Below, one piece after another: positions 10,684 to 22,358 of a stretch of 64,000 nt of DNA. Source of the DNA: Benincasa hispida. Lineage: Eukaryota; Streptophyta; Magnoliopsida; Cucurbitales; Cucurbitaceae. The stretch lies in NCBI RefSeq assembly GCF_009727055.1, contig NC_052349.1, positions 95,553,223 through 95,617,222 on the forward strand, written 5' to 3'. Made by a program: the position numbers and the translations under genes. The notes under the pieces are model-generated. The model was not told the DNA's origin, did not search any database, and saw only the letters and a list, made by a program, of their open reading frames with translations. Each line of letters opens with the position of its first letter. Positions within the stretch are counted from its first letter, which is position 1.

Positions 10684-11216
10684 CAGGTTTTTTGATATTC
10701 CAAATTAAAATTTTTGTTTCGAACTTACTTTACAGCCGTGGTGGGTTTTTAAGTTTTCTACATTGTGTTTAAGAGTTAAATGTGTTTGTGGATGTGTTGA
10801 TGAATGTTTATGAGATGGTTGCCTCTGTTTAAAGCTTTCTTTAAGTTTACAAAGTGTTAATTTGTAAGGGCCTCTGCATTTTTATGCATAATTAACAAAC
10901 AATCGAATTTTTATTCAAAGTGTTTGAAGTTGTTTGAGTCGTTTCGTGATGAGGTTTTGAAGCATGAAGATACAGTTCTCATCAAGGAAGAAGACCAAAG
11001 GTTGGTCATATCGTGTAGCCTAAGGTAAACGATCATTGAGATTTGGCTAAACGATCATGTAAAAAAGCTCTGCCCAATCGTGTAGAAAAGTTATGCCCGA
11101 TGTGTAGTATTTACTAAACGATCATGTAGCTAATGCTAAACGATGGTATAAAGCGTTTACTCTATGACGTAGCGTTGGTTGCTCGATCGCATGGACACTA
11201 GAGGTAAATGTTGACT
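10684..11216 (+). mobile_element. Co-1 leader after primer site
   Basis: Non-coding leader downstream of the primer site. From about 10980 it holds many short words TAAACGATC, ATCGTGTAG and ATCATGTAG. It ends at 11216 where a minus-strand Gy-A LTR begins. No gag frame is recognised. Confidence 0.6.
11010..11195 (+). repeat. Irregular AAACGATC/ATCGTGTAG word array in Co-1 leader
   Basis: AAACGATC or AAACGATG recurs at least four times, and GTGTAG or ATGTAG at least five times, with irregular spacing. The word AAACGAT also forms a hairpin in the preceding LTR. Confidence 0.55.
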
Positions 11217-13022
11217 TGATGATGAACGCGAAATGTATGTGATTCTTGGATGACGTGTTATAAGCTCATGTTGCCATAAACTTGTAACGCTGGATTTATG
11301 AAATGACATGCACGCACAGTTCAAGTCCAATGTTATGCAATAATGACTTGACTTGACATACTTCATGCAATAATACTTCTAGATATGTGTTAGTAATAGA
11401 TGTTCTTGTAGTATGCTGTGCATTGTCACATGTTTCCTTGCATTGGAACCAAGTATATTTCCACTGCAAGTTTCTCAGTGTGATCCAAGGTCGAACACAG
11501 GGACTATTTAAGGTTATTGCGTTATGTTTATGATACATGTGACCAGGTTTTTCAATCTTTAAAAGTATAGTTTGCGCATTATATATAAAAATTGCGATAA
11601 AGTAAAGGAAAGCAGTAAAAATGCTATAATAAAATAAAGTGCAATAAACCTACGCTACGATGGTACAAGATACAGGCTTCATGTTACAAGATACTGAGGT
11701 CAAGACTTGCTGTGAAGATTATACGCAGATCATGTAATACGATGGCAAGTCTTATGTACGAAGCAGAAAGAGAAAGATAACTAGTATAAACATTGCGAGT
11801 TCCTTAATTGTGTTAAAGTGATAAACAGGTTCCGTTTTTCCCTTGGCGTACACCTCTCGGTGATCGGGCGTGTTCCCACATCTCTATGGTGAAATAAGGA
11901 CAAACGTAATGAATGTAAGGTTGCTTCCATCTCTAGATGTACTACTCGCTTTAGTTAACGTATTCTTCTAACCTTCTCTCGACAGATCAGAATGACATCT
12001 TCACTTTTGCTCTCACAGGTGAAGATGTTGTCTAGTATGCCTTAGCAAAATGTAGTTATCTCTTTAACTCCGATTAAGTACTTGTTTAATTCATATTAAC
12101 TACCAAGGGATTAAGAACACCTCATGAAGAAAGCGATAAAAGGAGGAACGTAAATAGATAGAGAAGTGGTAATGAAAGCGATGAAGACATTGAATATATC
12201 TATTTAGCGTCTGATACATGGTGTGTGAATGAAGGGGTAAAAAAGATGAAATACAATGATGAAAAGAGATAGAAACAAATACAATCAAGTGCCAACATCT
12301 CGGTACCGATTTGGATGCAGATTTGGATGGAGATTTGCTTGCCGATATGGATGGATTGTGTGGAAGGATGAGCTTCCCTCTCAGGCTTGCCCAACCGGTA
12401 GCAGGGATCTGAGTATAGAGCTTCGCGGTGGGAATCTGGTAGATTAACTCTGAGACTCACCTCTCGCCCTTGCCTCTTCTTCTTCCCGAATTTCTTCAAT
12501 TTAACACTCAGCTCAACCTTTCTCTCAATGACCTAATATCACTTCACCCCATATCCAGTAGTCATCCTTTTTTCTGTGAATTCTATGGGGTATTTATAGG
12601 TGAAGATCTTTGACTTCGGCCTTGTGGTCCTTACTTTTGTATGGAAATTCCGAAGATGGAGGGATATTATTTCTTCTGTTATGCAATCGGATCGTCAAAT
12701 CTGCACAAATGTTAGGCATACATATGTCACAATCCTCTGCTTTTGCGTTGCTCAGCTGCATCTTTCGATCGGATGTTTGCATGCAGTGTTGTTTTTATTA
12801 CCGCATGCGGTTGAAAGTCAGCTCTGGATCGACTGTCGCATTGCACTGTCATTGCGTTGTCATCTTTTCAGTGTTGATTGATGGGCGCAATGTGACAGAG
12901 ATGCATTGGTCAGTTTTTCTTGAGCCTTAATCGCAAGCGGTGACTTGGTTTCCTGCAAAACAGAGTAGAAATCTCCTTTTCTTCCATCTTAATGATGTTA
13001 GTGGGTGTAATTGCGATAATTC
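11217..13022 (-). mobile_element. Gy-A 3' LTR
   Basis: On the minus strand the LTR runs from about 13022 (TGAATTATCGC) to about 11217 (ends CATCATCA). The lower end resembles the Gy-B LTR end (AGCATCA). It contains a TATA box and the U5 block (CCCTGTGTTCGACC at about 11484-11499). The upper boundary is inferred, because the usual polypurine tract is not seen directly next to it; the flanking block seems deleted. Plus-strand pieces of the same LTR are at 1-872 and 3480-4372. Confidence 0.7.
12589..12600 (-). promoter_or_regulatory. TATA box in Gy-A LTR
   Basis: Minus strand CCTATAAATACC. The same wording lies at the matching place in Gy-B (42369-42379) and Gy-C (37872-37884) LTRs, which supports a core promoter. 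Confidence 0.65.
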
Positions 13023-14134
13023 ATAATTATTGTATTTCGAAGCTAATTTTCATACAATTGGCGCATATTTATTTTATTTTGGCCGCAATATCTAGTTGGG
13101 AACATTTTTAAGGATTTCCCTTGCGCTGACATTGGAGTTTTGTATGGTTTTTTTTTAATGAACGCATTTACTTAAATACTTCATATTTTGATCTTATCTG
13201 CTCAGACTTTCCGCACCCCCAAATTTAAAGATGACCAAGGTCCTCATTGCATTGTTTGGATAGACTAGACAAACACTTAGAAGAAAATTTCAAAGAGAAG
13301 GTTTAAGTAGAACTTTGAAAGATAAAAGGTAAAGTACTGCTAAACTAAGAATTAACTAAGTGTTAATCAGAATTTACTAAGTATGGGAAATGTATCCAAG
13401 TATAAACATATAGTACATCATAGCAATGCAATGAAGAACACAAAAGTAAAAGATTTAGAACATAGCAAGTATTGACAAAGGATGATAAAGAAAAAGGTAC
13501 AGGAAAAAATGAAGTGAATATGTACTCATTGTATTGAATATTATACTTAGTATACAAATAATTACAAATTAACACAATACAAAATTTGTGTCTGTACAAG
13601 AATCAAAAAATGGATATGTCATCGTTTGAATTTGATTCAGACGTGTGCATGATAAAAAAAAATTAACACCGTGCTTCGATTAACGCAAGTACATTTTTGC
13701 TGAGGATGGACAATAACGCATACACCCCCGTAACACACCCCTTAACTAAACACATTTCTAGAGGATACCTCAACATAGCGCATTTGGCTAAGGACGGGCA
13801 AAGGATATATATGTGTGCAACACACCCCTCAACGCAATGCATTTGTGTGTAATGGACGCAAGGTGCCTCTTGTTAACACATTATGTACCCATCATCGCGT
13901 TATATACCAGTTTTTAATTTTCTGTTTAATTCATCAGAAATGCAAGTTGGAAAGACTTTGCGGTTTTTAATGTTTCATCCAATCATTCACAAAAATTAAA
14001 GAACAGCACCACTAACGTATACACTAAAAGGATTAAACATGACATGAGAAATTAAATTAACGAGAATTACAGAAAGTAGTAAAGGCTAATTCTAAAAGCA
14101 GTAAATACATGATTTAGAAAGCAGTAAACGAAAA
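13023..14134 (-). mobile_element. Gy-A 3' non-coding region
   Basis: Between the integrase tail and the 3' LTR I see no protein. A CACCCCCAAATTT-like tract at 13214-13226 matches the second polypurine-like tracts of Gy-B. CACCCC words recur near 13724-13740 and 13833. The 45-bp duplicated motif seen in Gy-B and Gy-C is absent, probably deleted together with the block next to the LTR. Confidence 0.6.
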
Positions 14135-15425
14135 CTATAAAGAAAGCAAGTAAACATAGAAAGGGATGCTGATTGGAAAAAAAAAAATAATTCTCAGGAT
14201 TATCGCAATCACATCCCCAGCAAGCGGTTTAATCTTGCTTGCCCAAGTAAATGGTGCCATGCGTTGCTCGAAGTCGCCTCTGTAGTAAGGCTTAATCCAT
14301 TGACCATCGACTTTAAATGCGTTGTTCCTGTCTAAAGTTGTTAGTTCCACTACTCCGTGAGGAAAGATAGTCTTGATTTTGAACGGTCCAGACCAGCGAG
14401 ACTTCAACTTTCCTGGGAACAATCGCAAACGAGCGTTAAATAAGAATACCTGTTGGCCTTCGGTGAATGTTCGGTCGTTTATGCGGTCGTCATGCCATTT
14501 CTTGGTTTTCTCCTTATAGATCTTGGCATTTTCGTAGGCGTGTCGTCACCATTCGACCAGCTGATTCCATTGCAGCTTTCAAACTTTCCCCACACTTGCT
14601 AAATCAAACTTCAGCTTTTTACATGCCCACATTGCCTTATGTTCCAATTCGAGCGGCAGATGACAAGCTTTTTCAGAGACCAGGGCATACAGGGATATGC
14701 CAATTGGTGTCTTATAGGCAGTCCTGTATGCCTACAGTGCTTCATTAAGCTTGGGTGACCAATCCTTCCTAGAAGTATTAACTACCTTCTCCAAGATAGT
14801 TTTGGTCTCTTTATTAGAAATTTCCGCCGCCCATTAGTTTGTGGGTGATACGCAATCGCAACTCGATGGCTGACATTAAATTTAGTTAATAGGTTGGCAA
14901 TTATGAGGTTGATAAAGTGAGAGCCCGCATCGCTGAATAAGGCTCGGGGCGTCCCATATCGAGCAAAAATTCTTCAGAAACTTTGCCACTGTGGCCACAT
15001 CATTCTTGGCACATGCGATGGCCTCAACCCATTTTGATACATAGTCAACCGTGACCAGAATATAGTGACGACCTTCGGATGGTGGAAATGGGCCCATGAA
15101 GTCAATTCCCCAAGCATCAAATAATTCCACTTCTAAGATTGATGTCAATGGCATTTCATTTGTTTTTGACATATTTCCCATTCTCTGACATCTGTCGCAT
15201 TACATAACGTGAGCTTGGGCGTCCTTGAACAACATTGGCCAGAAATAGCCACATTGTAAAACCTTTGCGGCAGTCTGCTGCTCCCCAAAGTGTCCTCTGT
15301 AAGGGGACTCATGACACATCTCTAGAATGTGCTTTTATTCGTGCTCAGGAACGCATTGATGTAATATGTGATCAGGACCAAGTCGATATAGGAATGGGTC
15401 ATCCCATAAATAAAATTTGACATCA
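14135..15425 (-). pseudogene. Gy-A integrase
   Basis: The order on the minus strand is zinc-binding region (CHESPYRGHF, then CDRCQRMGN), catalytic core, and C-terminal tail (GKLKSRWSGPF, PHGVVELT). The first catalytic Asp is in [17 protein letters not shown]. The second is in SDAGSHF, readable in another frame. AYHPQTNG follows, but a frameshift breaks the block with the catalytic Glu. Further tracts such as [19 protein letters not shown] and [14 protein letters not shown] are recognisable with stops. The enzyme inserts element cDNA into the genome. At least two frameshifts and several stops make it inactive. The tail is open for 97 residues (14135-14428). Confidence 0.85.
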
Positions 15426-15429
15426 TGTC

Positions 15430-16159
15430 TTAGCTTTTCCTTTTGCTGGTAAGTGTAGTCATCTGGTACTTGACCGCAAACGATGAGTTCACTATGTCCA
15501 CATACCAGGGAATATTAACGTCTACTACCTTCAGAAGTTCGTCAGGGAATCTTTCTTCAATATCTTTTTCTTTCCTTTCAACCTCGCAATTCTCCAATCT
15601 TGACAAATGATTAGTGACTTGGTTCTCGGTGCCCTTCTGGTCTTTGATCTCTAAGTCAAACCCTTGCAGTAGTAACACCCACCGTATGAGCCTTGGTCTT
15701 GCATCCTTCTTTGTCATCAAATACTTGATCGTAGAGTGATCCATATTTAATACATTGTTTGTTCCGATTAAGTATTGTCGGAATTTCTCCAATGCAAATA
15801 CCATTGCGAGCATTTCCTTCTCTGTGGTTATATAGTTTTCCTGTGCATCATTCAATGTTTTACTTGCATAATAAATAGAATGAAATACCTTGTCCTTGCG
15901 CTGACTCAAAACTACACCCACAACATATCCGCTAGCATCGCACATCAACGCAAATGGTTGTGTCCAATCTGGTGCAAGGTGTGGAGATGAGCGCAACTTT
16001 CAATGTGTTGAATGCTTTGGGGCATGTGTCATCAAAGTTATATTCTCGGTCAGCTTCAAGGAGTGCACTTAGGGGCCTTGCGATCTGGGAGAAGTTGCGA
16101 ATAAATCTTCTATAAAACCACGCGTGTCTCGGAAAGCTCCTAAGTGTTTTGATGTTCAC
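15430..16159 (-). pseudogene. Gy-A RNase H with RT thumb/connection
   Basis: The frame 15430-15996 is open for 188 residues and carries the RNase H acids: D in [11 protein letters not shown] in [11 protein letters not shown] in [10 protein letters not shown]. The later [20 protein letters not shown] and NHLSRLE blocks are typical of Athila-like RNase H. Just upstream 15932-16159 gives the RT thumb, HAWFYRRFIRNFSQIARPLS, in another frame. RNase H removes the RNA strand during cDNA synthesis. A frameshift separates the two parts. The domain itself looks well preserved, but the polyprotein around it is broken. Confidence 0.88.
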
Positions 16160-16990
16160 TGGTGGGGGTAGCTTGGAAATTGCGTCAATCTTTGCTTGAT
16201 CAACTTCTAAACCGGCCTAAGAGATTTTGTGACCTAGAACTATTCCTTCTTCCACCATAAAGTGGCATTTTTTCCAATTCAAAAAAAGATTTGTTGCTAC
16301 GCATCTCTTCAAGACCTTTTCATGGTTAGATAAACAGGAGTCATAGTTATTTCCGAAGACTGAAATCATCCATGAATACCTCGACTGACTCCTCCAAGTA
16401 ATCTGAGAATATTGCCATCATGCATTGTTGAAAAGTGCCTGGCGCATTGCAGAGTCCAAATGGCATGCGTCGGAATACAAACGTACCAAATGGGCACGTG
16501 AAGGTTGTCTTGTCTTGGTCCTCCGACGCAATTTCTATTTGATTGTACCCTAAATAGCCGTCAAGAAAACAGAAGAATTCATTTCCCACGAGTCTGTCTA
16601 ACATCTGATCAATGAACGAGAGTGGGAAATGGTCCTTTTTTGGTGACCAAATTCAGCTTGCGATAATCCATACAAATTCTCCACCCCATAGTCATTCTTA
16701 TGGGAATTAATTCATTCTTATCATTAGTGATGACTGTCATCCCCCCTTTCTTCGGAACACATTACACTAGGCTCACCCAGTTGCTATCAGATATCAGGTA
16801 GATGACACCTGCGTCCAGCCGCTTCCCTATTTCCTTCTTCACAACCTCCCTCATGGCAGAATTCAAATGATGTTTCCTTTCTACTGATCCAGTCTTTCTT
16901 TCTTCCAGACGAATCTTGTGCATACAATATGAAGAATTGATTCCTCGAATGTCTGCCAAGTCCATCCTAAGGCCTTTGCATTGCTCTTTA
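16160..16990 (-). pseudogene. Gy-A reverse transcriptase
   Basis: The RT fingers begin at about 16965 with ADIRGINSSYCMHKIRLEER and EVVKKEIGKRLDAGVIY. The palm follows at 16347-16604, with FLDGYLGYNQIEIA (first catalytic Asp), FGTFVFRRMPFGLCNAPGTF and the YxDD-type motif VFMDDFS, both acids intact. Between them a stop after NWVSLV and a frameshift break the chain. The family copies element RNA into cDNA in cytoplasmic particles. Wording places it with Athila-like Ty3 elements. It is non-functional as found. Confidence 0.88.
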
Positions 16991-16994
16991 GGAT

Positions 16995-17880
16995 CTATAT
17001 GAGGGCATCTACTTTTTCCTTACTCAGCGATGCGGAAATGATAACTGGTAATGTGTCGTTACTTCCTAAGTAAGCATACTTAAGGTGCACGGGCAACGAC
17101 TTTAACTCTAGCATAGGTTGTTCTTCCAGAGATGACTTAACGCGCTGTGAAGTTTGTTCAGACAACTTGAGTGGTTCATAGTTTGCTTCCACATAAATTA
17201 CGGCGCAGTCCTCCTTCAATATTGTGCCAATTTCAAAATTTTCTTCCTCCAACTCCATTAGAGGCTCGTGCCAAGGTTTTTCCCGTAGTTCCTCAATATC
17301 CTGACAATTCTCCATATCATTTGGGTAGTTCAACGCATTGAAAATGTTGAACTTTACTTCCTGATCGTCGACCCTGATGGTCAGTTCTCCTTTTTTAACA
17401 TCGATTAGTGCTCGCCTTGTTGCTAGAAATGGGTGACCAAAGATGATAGGTACTTCTCTATCAGCTTTGTAATCAAATATAATAAAGTCCGTCGGGAAAG
17501 ATAAACTTGTCCATTTATCTTGCCCTCAGAATGCGTTATCGATCTATCGGCCAACTGTAATGTGATCGTCGTTGGTCTTGCATTACCGATATCCAGATTC
17601 TTAAAGATCGATAAAGGCATTAAATTTATGCTCGCCCCTAAATCACACAGCGCGATCCTGACCTTCTTCCCCCTATTTTACAGGGCAATGTGAAACTCCC
17701 AGGATCCTTCATTTTAGTGGGGATGTTGTTTTGAAACAATGTGCTGCATTCATACGTTAACGCAACTGTTTCATTTTCCCCAATCTTTCTTTTATTGGCC
17801 AGGATGTCCTTGAGAAATTTTACATAACTCGGCATCAGCTCTAGTGCTTCTATTAAGGGGATGTTAATGTGTAGCTATCG
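16995..17880 (-). pseudogene. Gy-A protease and protease-RT linker
   Basis: From high to low coordinates: MPSYVKFLKDILANKRKIG (about 17835), then CSTLFQNNIPTKMKDPGSFT, then after a frameshift GASINLMPLSIFKNLDIG, which carries the retroviral-type aspartic protease active site region (family DLGAS). The linker 16995-17333 includes LELKSLPVHLKYAYLG just before RT. In the family the protease processes Gag-Pol. The active-site Asp lies at the frame break and cannot be read cleanly in one frame. Several stops separate the pieces. Confidence 0.82.
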
Positions 17881-18751
17881 GAGAACGTCCATAAACCTTT
17901 GAAATTGTTTGCTATCATCCTTCTTCCTCAGCCTGGATGGTAAAGGTGGAGGAACCCGCCTTTCCTCTTATTTAGTTGGTTGTTTGCTGAGGTCATATTC
18001 TTGTTGTGTTTCATTATCTAGAGGTTGCGTTGATTGAAAATACAAGTCTTGAGCAGCTTCATCTTTTGTAGGTGAACTTGCATCTGAACTGGTACCTTTT
18101 CCACTATTAGTTGATTGGTCATCATCGACCGTTAGATCTACTGGTGTTGTTGTCGCATCTGGTACTAATGGCATAGGGGTTGTTGTTCTGCCGCTTTTCA
18201 ATGTCACTGCATGGGATTGTTCTTAACCTCGCTACCTCGTTGTTCCTGAATTACTGTGCTGCGTTCCAGGCACTTTCCTCTTTAATTCCCTTATAAGATG
18301 ATCTATCTGCTCTTCTAATTCTTTAAGGGAGCCAGCTTGTGATTGGCTCATTGCCTTGCTCTTTTCAATGTAATTCTTTAGCGATGTCTCCAGAGTCGAG
18401 GTGCTACAAGAGGTATCATATAAGAATGGTTGGTCACAAGGTGGTATACCTTGAGAATTACCTAAGTTACAGTTCGGAGTAATGAAGACCAGAGGGTTGC
18501 CTTTATCCCATTGATTACTGTACTAATAGAAACTATGACTCCCCTGGATGTGATTCCCGTCCCAACTTGAAGTTGGGTGATCTCGCCAACCAGGGTTATA
18601 GATGTTGCCAAACGATTCATCCTAGACATAATGTACGGGTTATTGATTCCATGAGTAGACTTCTACTGGATGTCCCTCTTCACATTGGACGCAATTCATT
18701 TCGGCCACGTGAGTCACCGCATTAACTTACGCTGATCCTAGAGATAATGTT
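17881..18751 (-). pseudogene. Gy-A gag C-terminal part, low-complexity linker
   Basis: After the gag core the translation passes a zinc-knuckle-like CVQCEEGH near 18690, then NIYNPGWRDHPNF, a block typical of Athila-like gag. A Ser/Thr/Asp-rich open stretch follows at 17968-18207 with no conserved domain. Several stops interrupt it. The gag C-terminus binds RNA and links to protease. Only the block order and the few motifs support the call. Confidence 0.65.
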
Positions 18752-19640
18752 CTATTGGCTAGCCACCGTCTGGAGTAGTGAGGTCATTGTGGTCATTTGA
18801 TCGACCAATGCACTCATTGTATCAATTGACACATCGGCACTTTCTACTCTTTCTTGCTCTAGACCTCCTACCTTGAGCCCAGTATCAATCCACTCATTAG
18901 AATGTCGTGAATTGTGATCCAAGATATTCTTTGATTCCGTATATGATCTGTTCATTAATCCTTCTTTTGTGGAGGCATCGGCAACTGCTTGCGTTAATTG
19001 ATCTAAGCCATTGTAAAAGGTTTCCATCGGAATACTATCGGGAATCCCGATATGCGGACAGCTCTTCACTAACATTCGAAATTGCACCCAGGCAGTGCTC
19101 AAGGTTTCATAACCCTTTTGCTCAAAATTCAACACATCCCTCCGTCTCCTTGCGTTGACGGCTGGAGGGAAGAATTTGTTCATGAACCTATCAACCAACT
19201 ATTCCCATGTTTTAATCTCATTCGGCTCTAGTGACTGAGTCCATCTCTTTGCTTCATCCCGCAATGTGTATGGGAAAAGATATAACCTAAGTCTTTCTTG
19301 AGTCACATCAGGTAAGGAGAATGCGCTGCACATGTCTACAAAATTCTTCAAATGCGCATGTGGGTCTTCTCCTTATAATCCTCCAAATTGACCCATATTT
19401 TGAATCATCTGTAGCATAATTGGTCTGATTTCAAAGTTACATTTCTCCTAAACCATAAGTCGTGAAATTCCTAGTGAGAAGTTGTAAAAATCCGGTGCCG
19501 CATAGTCTCTTATTGGAACATTGCGGTCAGCAGCAAGTAATATAGAATCTTGCGCTGGCCAATTTTCATTGCTCCAGGCTGATTGTGTCACATCACCACT
19601 TGCAAGTATGGGCACTGCAGCAGGCGGCATCTAAAAAACT
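18752..19640 (-). pseudogene. Gy-A gag core and N-terminus
   Basis: The N-terminal run at 19448-19630 contains NVPIRDYAAPDFYNFSLGI, matching the Gy-B gag (NRPIRDYASPNLYDFSLGI). The core follows with EDPHAHLKNFVDMC-like and LYLFPYTLRDEAKRW-like blocks, then an open frame at 18752-19198 with LVDRFMNKFFPPAVNARRR. This is the retrotransposon gag capsid domain, which assembles the particle. A stop just before LVDRF breaks the frame. The first Met of 19630 lies inside a 30-bp direct repeat (19617-19674), so the true N-terminus and the 5' LTR are missing beyond 19640. Confidence 0.85.
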
Positions 19641-19674
19641 TCCAAGCAGCAGGTGGCATCTGAAAAGGCTTCTG
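19617..19674. repeat. Direct repeat at truncated 5' end of Gy-A
   Basis: GCAGCAGGCGGCATCT and GCAGCAGGTGGCATCT occur 30 bp apart, each followed by an A-rich and CTTC stretch. The repeat straddles the point where gag similarity ends. Confidence 0.6.
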
Positions 19675-19689
19675 AGAGTCAGGCGGTTA

Positions 19690-19738
19690 ACCAGGGCATG
19701 GACTTTAAATGCTGACCAGGGCATGGACTTTAATGCTG
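19690..19738 (+). repeat. 24/25-bp tandem repeat upstream of TATA
   Basis: ACCAGGGCATGGACTTTAA is present twice head to tail (19690-19714 and 19715-19738), differing by one A. It sits about 30-80 bp before TATAAAAG, where enhancer repeats often lie. Confidence 0.7.
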
Positions 19739-19768
19739 CCCATTCATCAAGTGGACGTGACCAACACC

Positions 19769-19776
19769 TATAAAAG
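19769..19776 (+). promoter_or_regulatory. Candidate TATA box
   Basis: TATAAAAG is preceded by GGACGTGACC and by the tandem repeat. Context suggests a polymerase II core promoter; transcription is not shown. Confidence 0.4.
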
Positions 19777-20794
19777 ATGAAGTCCCTCTAGAGTTAAGGA
19801 GTTCGGAAATTATCAAGATCCTTACTCTCTATAAATTGTAGTTATAGTCTTAGTTCTGTAGAAGCTGTGCCATGGTGTTGAGACGATAAAAAGGGTTGAG
19901 ATCCACCAACACCACCGGTCAGGGAGTGGAGGAAGCCACTCTTGAGAAAGACACTCTGTCCACTCCTATACAAGTGATTGTACACAACGAGATTGAGCCA
20001 AATAACTACAAGAGATTGTATTCTTTTGCTTGACTCAGTTTCCTTCTTATTTATCAATTTGATTCCATTCGATTGAATATTGTTTTGTAAAGACACCTTG
20101 TTTCTTTATAAAATTCATATATTTGATCCATCATACTTACTATTATTTATCTCTTATTTATGTTGAATGCATTAATACTTTATGTATAACTTCATTCTAA
20201 TGCTTAAGCCAACTTGACAACTTGGTAAAAGCATCCTTAACTCAGATTGTTCGAAAGAATAACTAAGTCGTATCAAGTAGAACGCCTAGTACAGCTAGAG
20301 ATAGACTTACTGGTGTTTCCTGCATTCTGTCTTAGACGCATGCATCCTAAAGATAGGCTTTGTATGATATTCGCATTGAGAAGTGTTGAATAAGGTCTAA
20401 CGCATAAACAAACAGATAAGAAAATCATCCCATCTCATCTACATCACATCGTAGTTGTGTACATTCATCTTAGACCGACACGTCCATCTATCTTAAATTC
20501 CATTTTCGCATGAACCATCATTCACCACTCAACTCATTTGTATCTTCTTGCACAGACACAACAAGTTAGTGTAAATAATACATTTCTCATATTCATTTAG
20601 GAAAACCCCTACAGTAAATCATCCCATCTAATCCACATCACATCTTAGTGCGTTCTGTGCATATAACTAACGCCCCAATGCGTTATAATTGCTTAAACGC
20701 ATCAAAGCATAAACGCATCACTTATACTTAGAACTTATTTCTCCAATTTATTTTATACAATACACTCCTAGAGCATCTCACGATAGAAACGAAT

Positions 20795-22353
20795 AAAACT
20801 TAAGCATGTATATGAGATATACAAGTGGATCATGCCTTAAGTAATAACCTAAATGGTCTGTAGTATAAAGACAAAAGAGGGATACCTTATCCTGGTCACA
20901 TTAAGGATATGACTCACATTGTAGAGGTTTACAAGTGTTTTGAACTACTACAGATGGTCTGATCTTGACCATTCATATAAAGACAAAAGTTTGTATAAGA
21001 CCGGACCACAAGGTGACTAGTCTCTTTATATAACGTCGTTGATAATTGAGACTTACATCTCACTAAAATGACCATAGGTGACATGACCTTAATTCTAAGT
21101 GTTTTTGGAACTCTTGCCTATGAGGGCTGCCCTTTGATTAGTATGGGTGAGAGTGGCCAGATTGCCAACTCAACAAGCATACCTTTTTGGAGATGTCTGA
21201 TGGGGAGCTGAGAACTCAGTTACACAAGACGGAATTCACTCCTTCCCCGAAGCAGGGGTAAGTAGATAGATTGCTCCCTTAAGGGCTGGTTTTGGATCTT
21301 GAACATAATGGTCACAACCTCTCTTTGGAAGAGGGGCTCAGTCATAGTAGGACTATGACTTATTGTTCATTAGATGAACCAGTGATACTTAAGGAGTTAG
21401 ATGTAACTACAGGGACAAAATGGTAAATTGGCCTAACTATACTTACGAGCGATCTGTAAAGGTTATTGCACTGTTGATTGGTTCATATGGACAAACAAAT
21501 ATATCTATAGTGAGAATAGTATAATTGTCGATCTTTAGTGAAATGTTCGATAGTTAACGGATGGTTGATCTCGTGACTAAACAGTTTAGTCAGTTATTCA
21601 CGTATGGTTGAACCTTCAAACTACAGGTCCATAAGATCCTCTTGGTAGCTCAATGGGTTGAAGTTAGGAATCAGATTTTGGGGTTAGTTTGAAATGTCCA
21701 GATTAACAAGAGGAAATTCAATTATATGTGATATAATTGGTGTGATGTATGAGATACATCAAGTTGAAGAATTAATGTAAATATGATTTACATTAAGTAC
21801 CATAAAATAGAAAAAGAACTATGGTATGTTTCATATGATGAAATATTAAAACTATAGGTTATAAATATAATATGATAAGTTGGTTATCGTATTTATTTAT
21901 AATATATTAATTATATGATAATTAATTTTCTTTTTCTTTAATAACCGATTAATTGGGAGGTTATTGGAAGTTTATGGTAACCGTGAGATAAAAGAAATTT
22001 TTTTTCCTAAATTAGAAGTTACTTTATTCGAAAAGTACTGATGGAGACAAGCTATCAAGTAAAAGTGTTTTACTAAGTGATAACATTGAGAGACTACATG
22101 ATCAGCTAAGCAATCCCTTAGAGTTGACTATATGATAGTCACTCAGCTGATCATTATTACACGATTGAGTGGCTAAGTTTATACGATAGGCTGCCATTTA
22201 CTAAACGATCGAGCACATCGTCTATACGATAGACCAACTTCTTATCTCCCACTTGCTCGATCGTAGTCCTCCAGTCTCTTCCTCAAGCCAAGATCATATA
22301 GAGCTCACAACTCCTGAATTCACACATCGAGAATACCAAGGTAACCATTGTGG
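20795..22353 (+). mobile_element. Co-1 LTR, 5' truncated, up to assembly gap
   Basis: It starts inside the LTR (AACTTAAGCATGTATATGAG) and runs through the conserved blocks up to the gap. Minus-strand counterparts are at 4373-5087 and 6717-6940. The region around 21841 matches 9448 and 9830. Confidence 0.82.
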
Positions 22354-22358
22354 NNNNN
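22354..22358. other. Assembly gap (5 N)
   Basis: Five N bases. The roughly 185 bp before the gap and the roughly 183 bp after it are two diverged versions of the same LTR stretch, so the true length of the gap is unknown. Confidence 0.95.

Larger units (their letters stand above)
19641..20794 (+). other. Non-coding segment with promoter-like features, origin unknown
   Basis: No protein is recognised. It begins with direct repeats, has a TATAAAAG box at 19769-19776, then about 1 kb of AT-rich sequence. From about 20320 it uses ACGCA words as in the Gy LTRs, so part may be U5/leader of another Ty3 element. No primer site TGGCGCC is seen. A plant pararetrovirus promoter is an alternative for the left part, on general architecture only. 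It ends where a Co-1 LTR begins in mid-LTR. Confidence 0.35.

Noticed and set aside
19842..20096. Minus-strand 84-residue frame beside the promoter-like segment
   Set aside because: No domain, no second copy, and composition like its surroundings; expected by chance.
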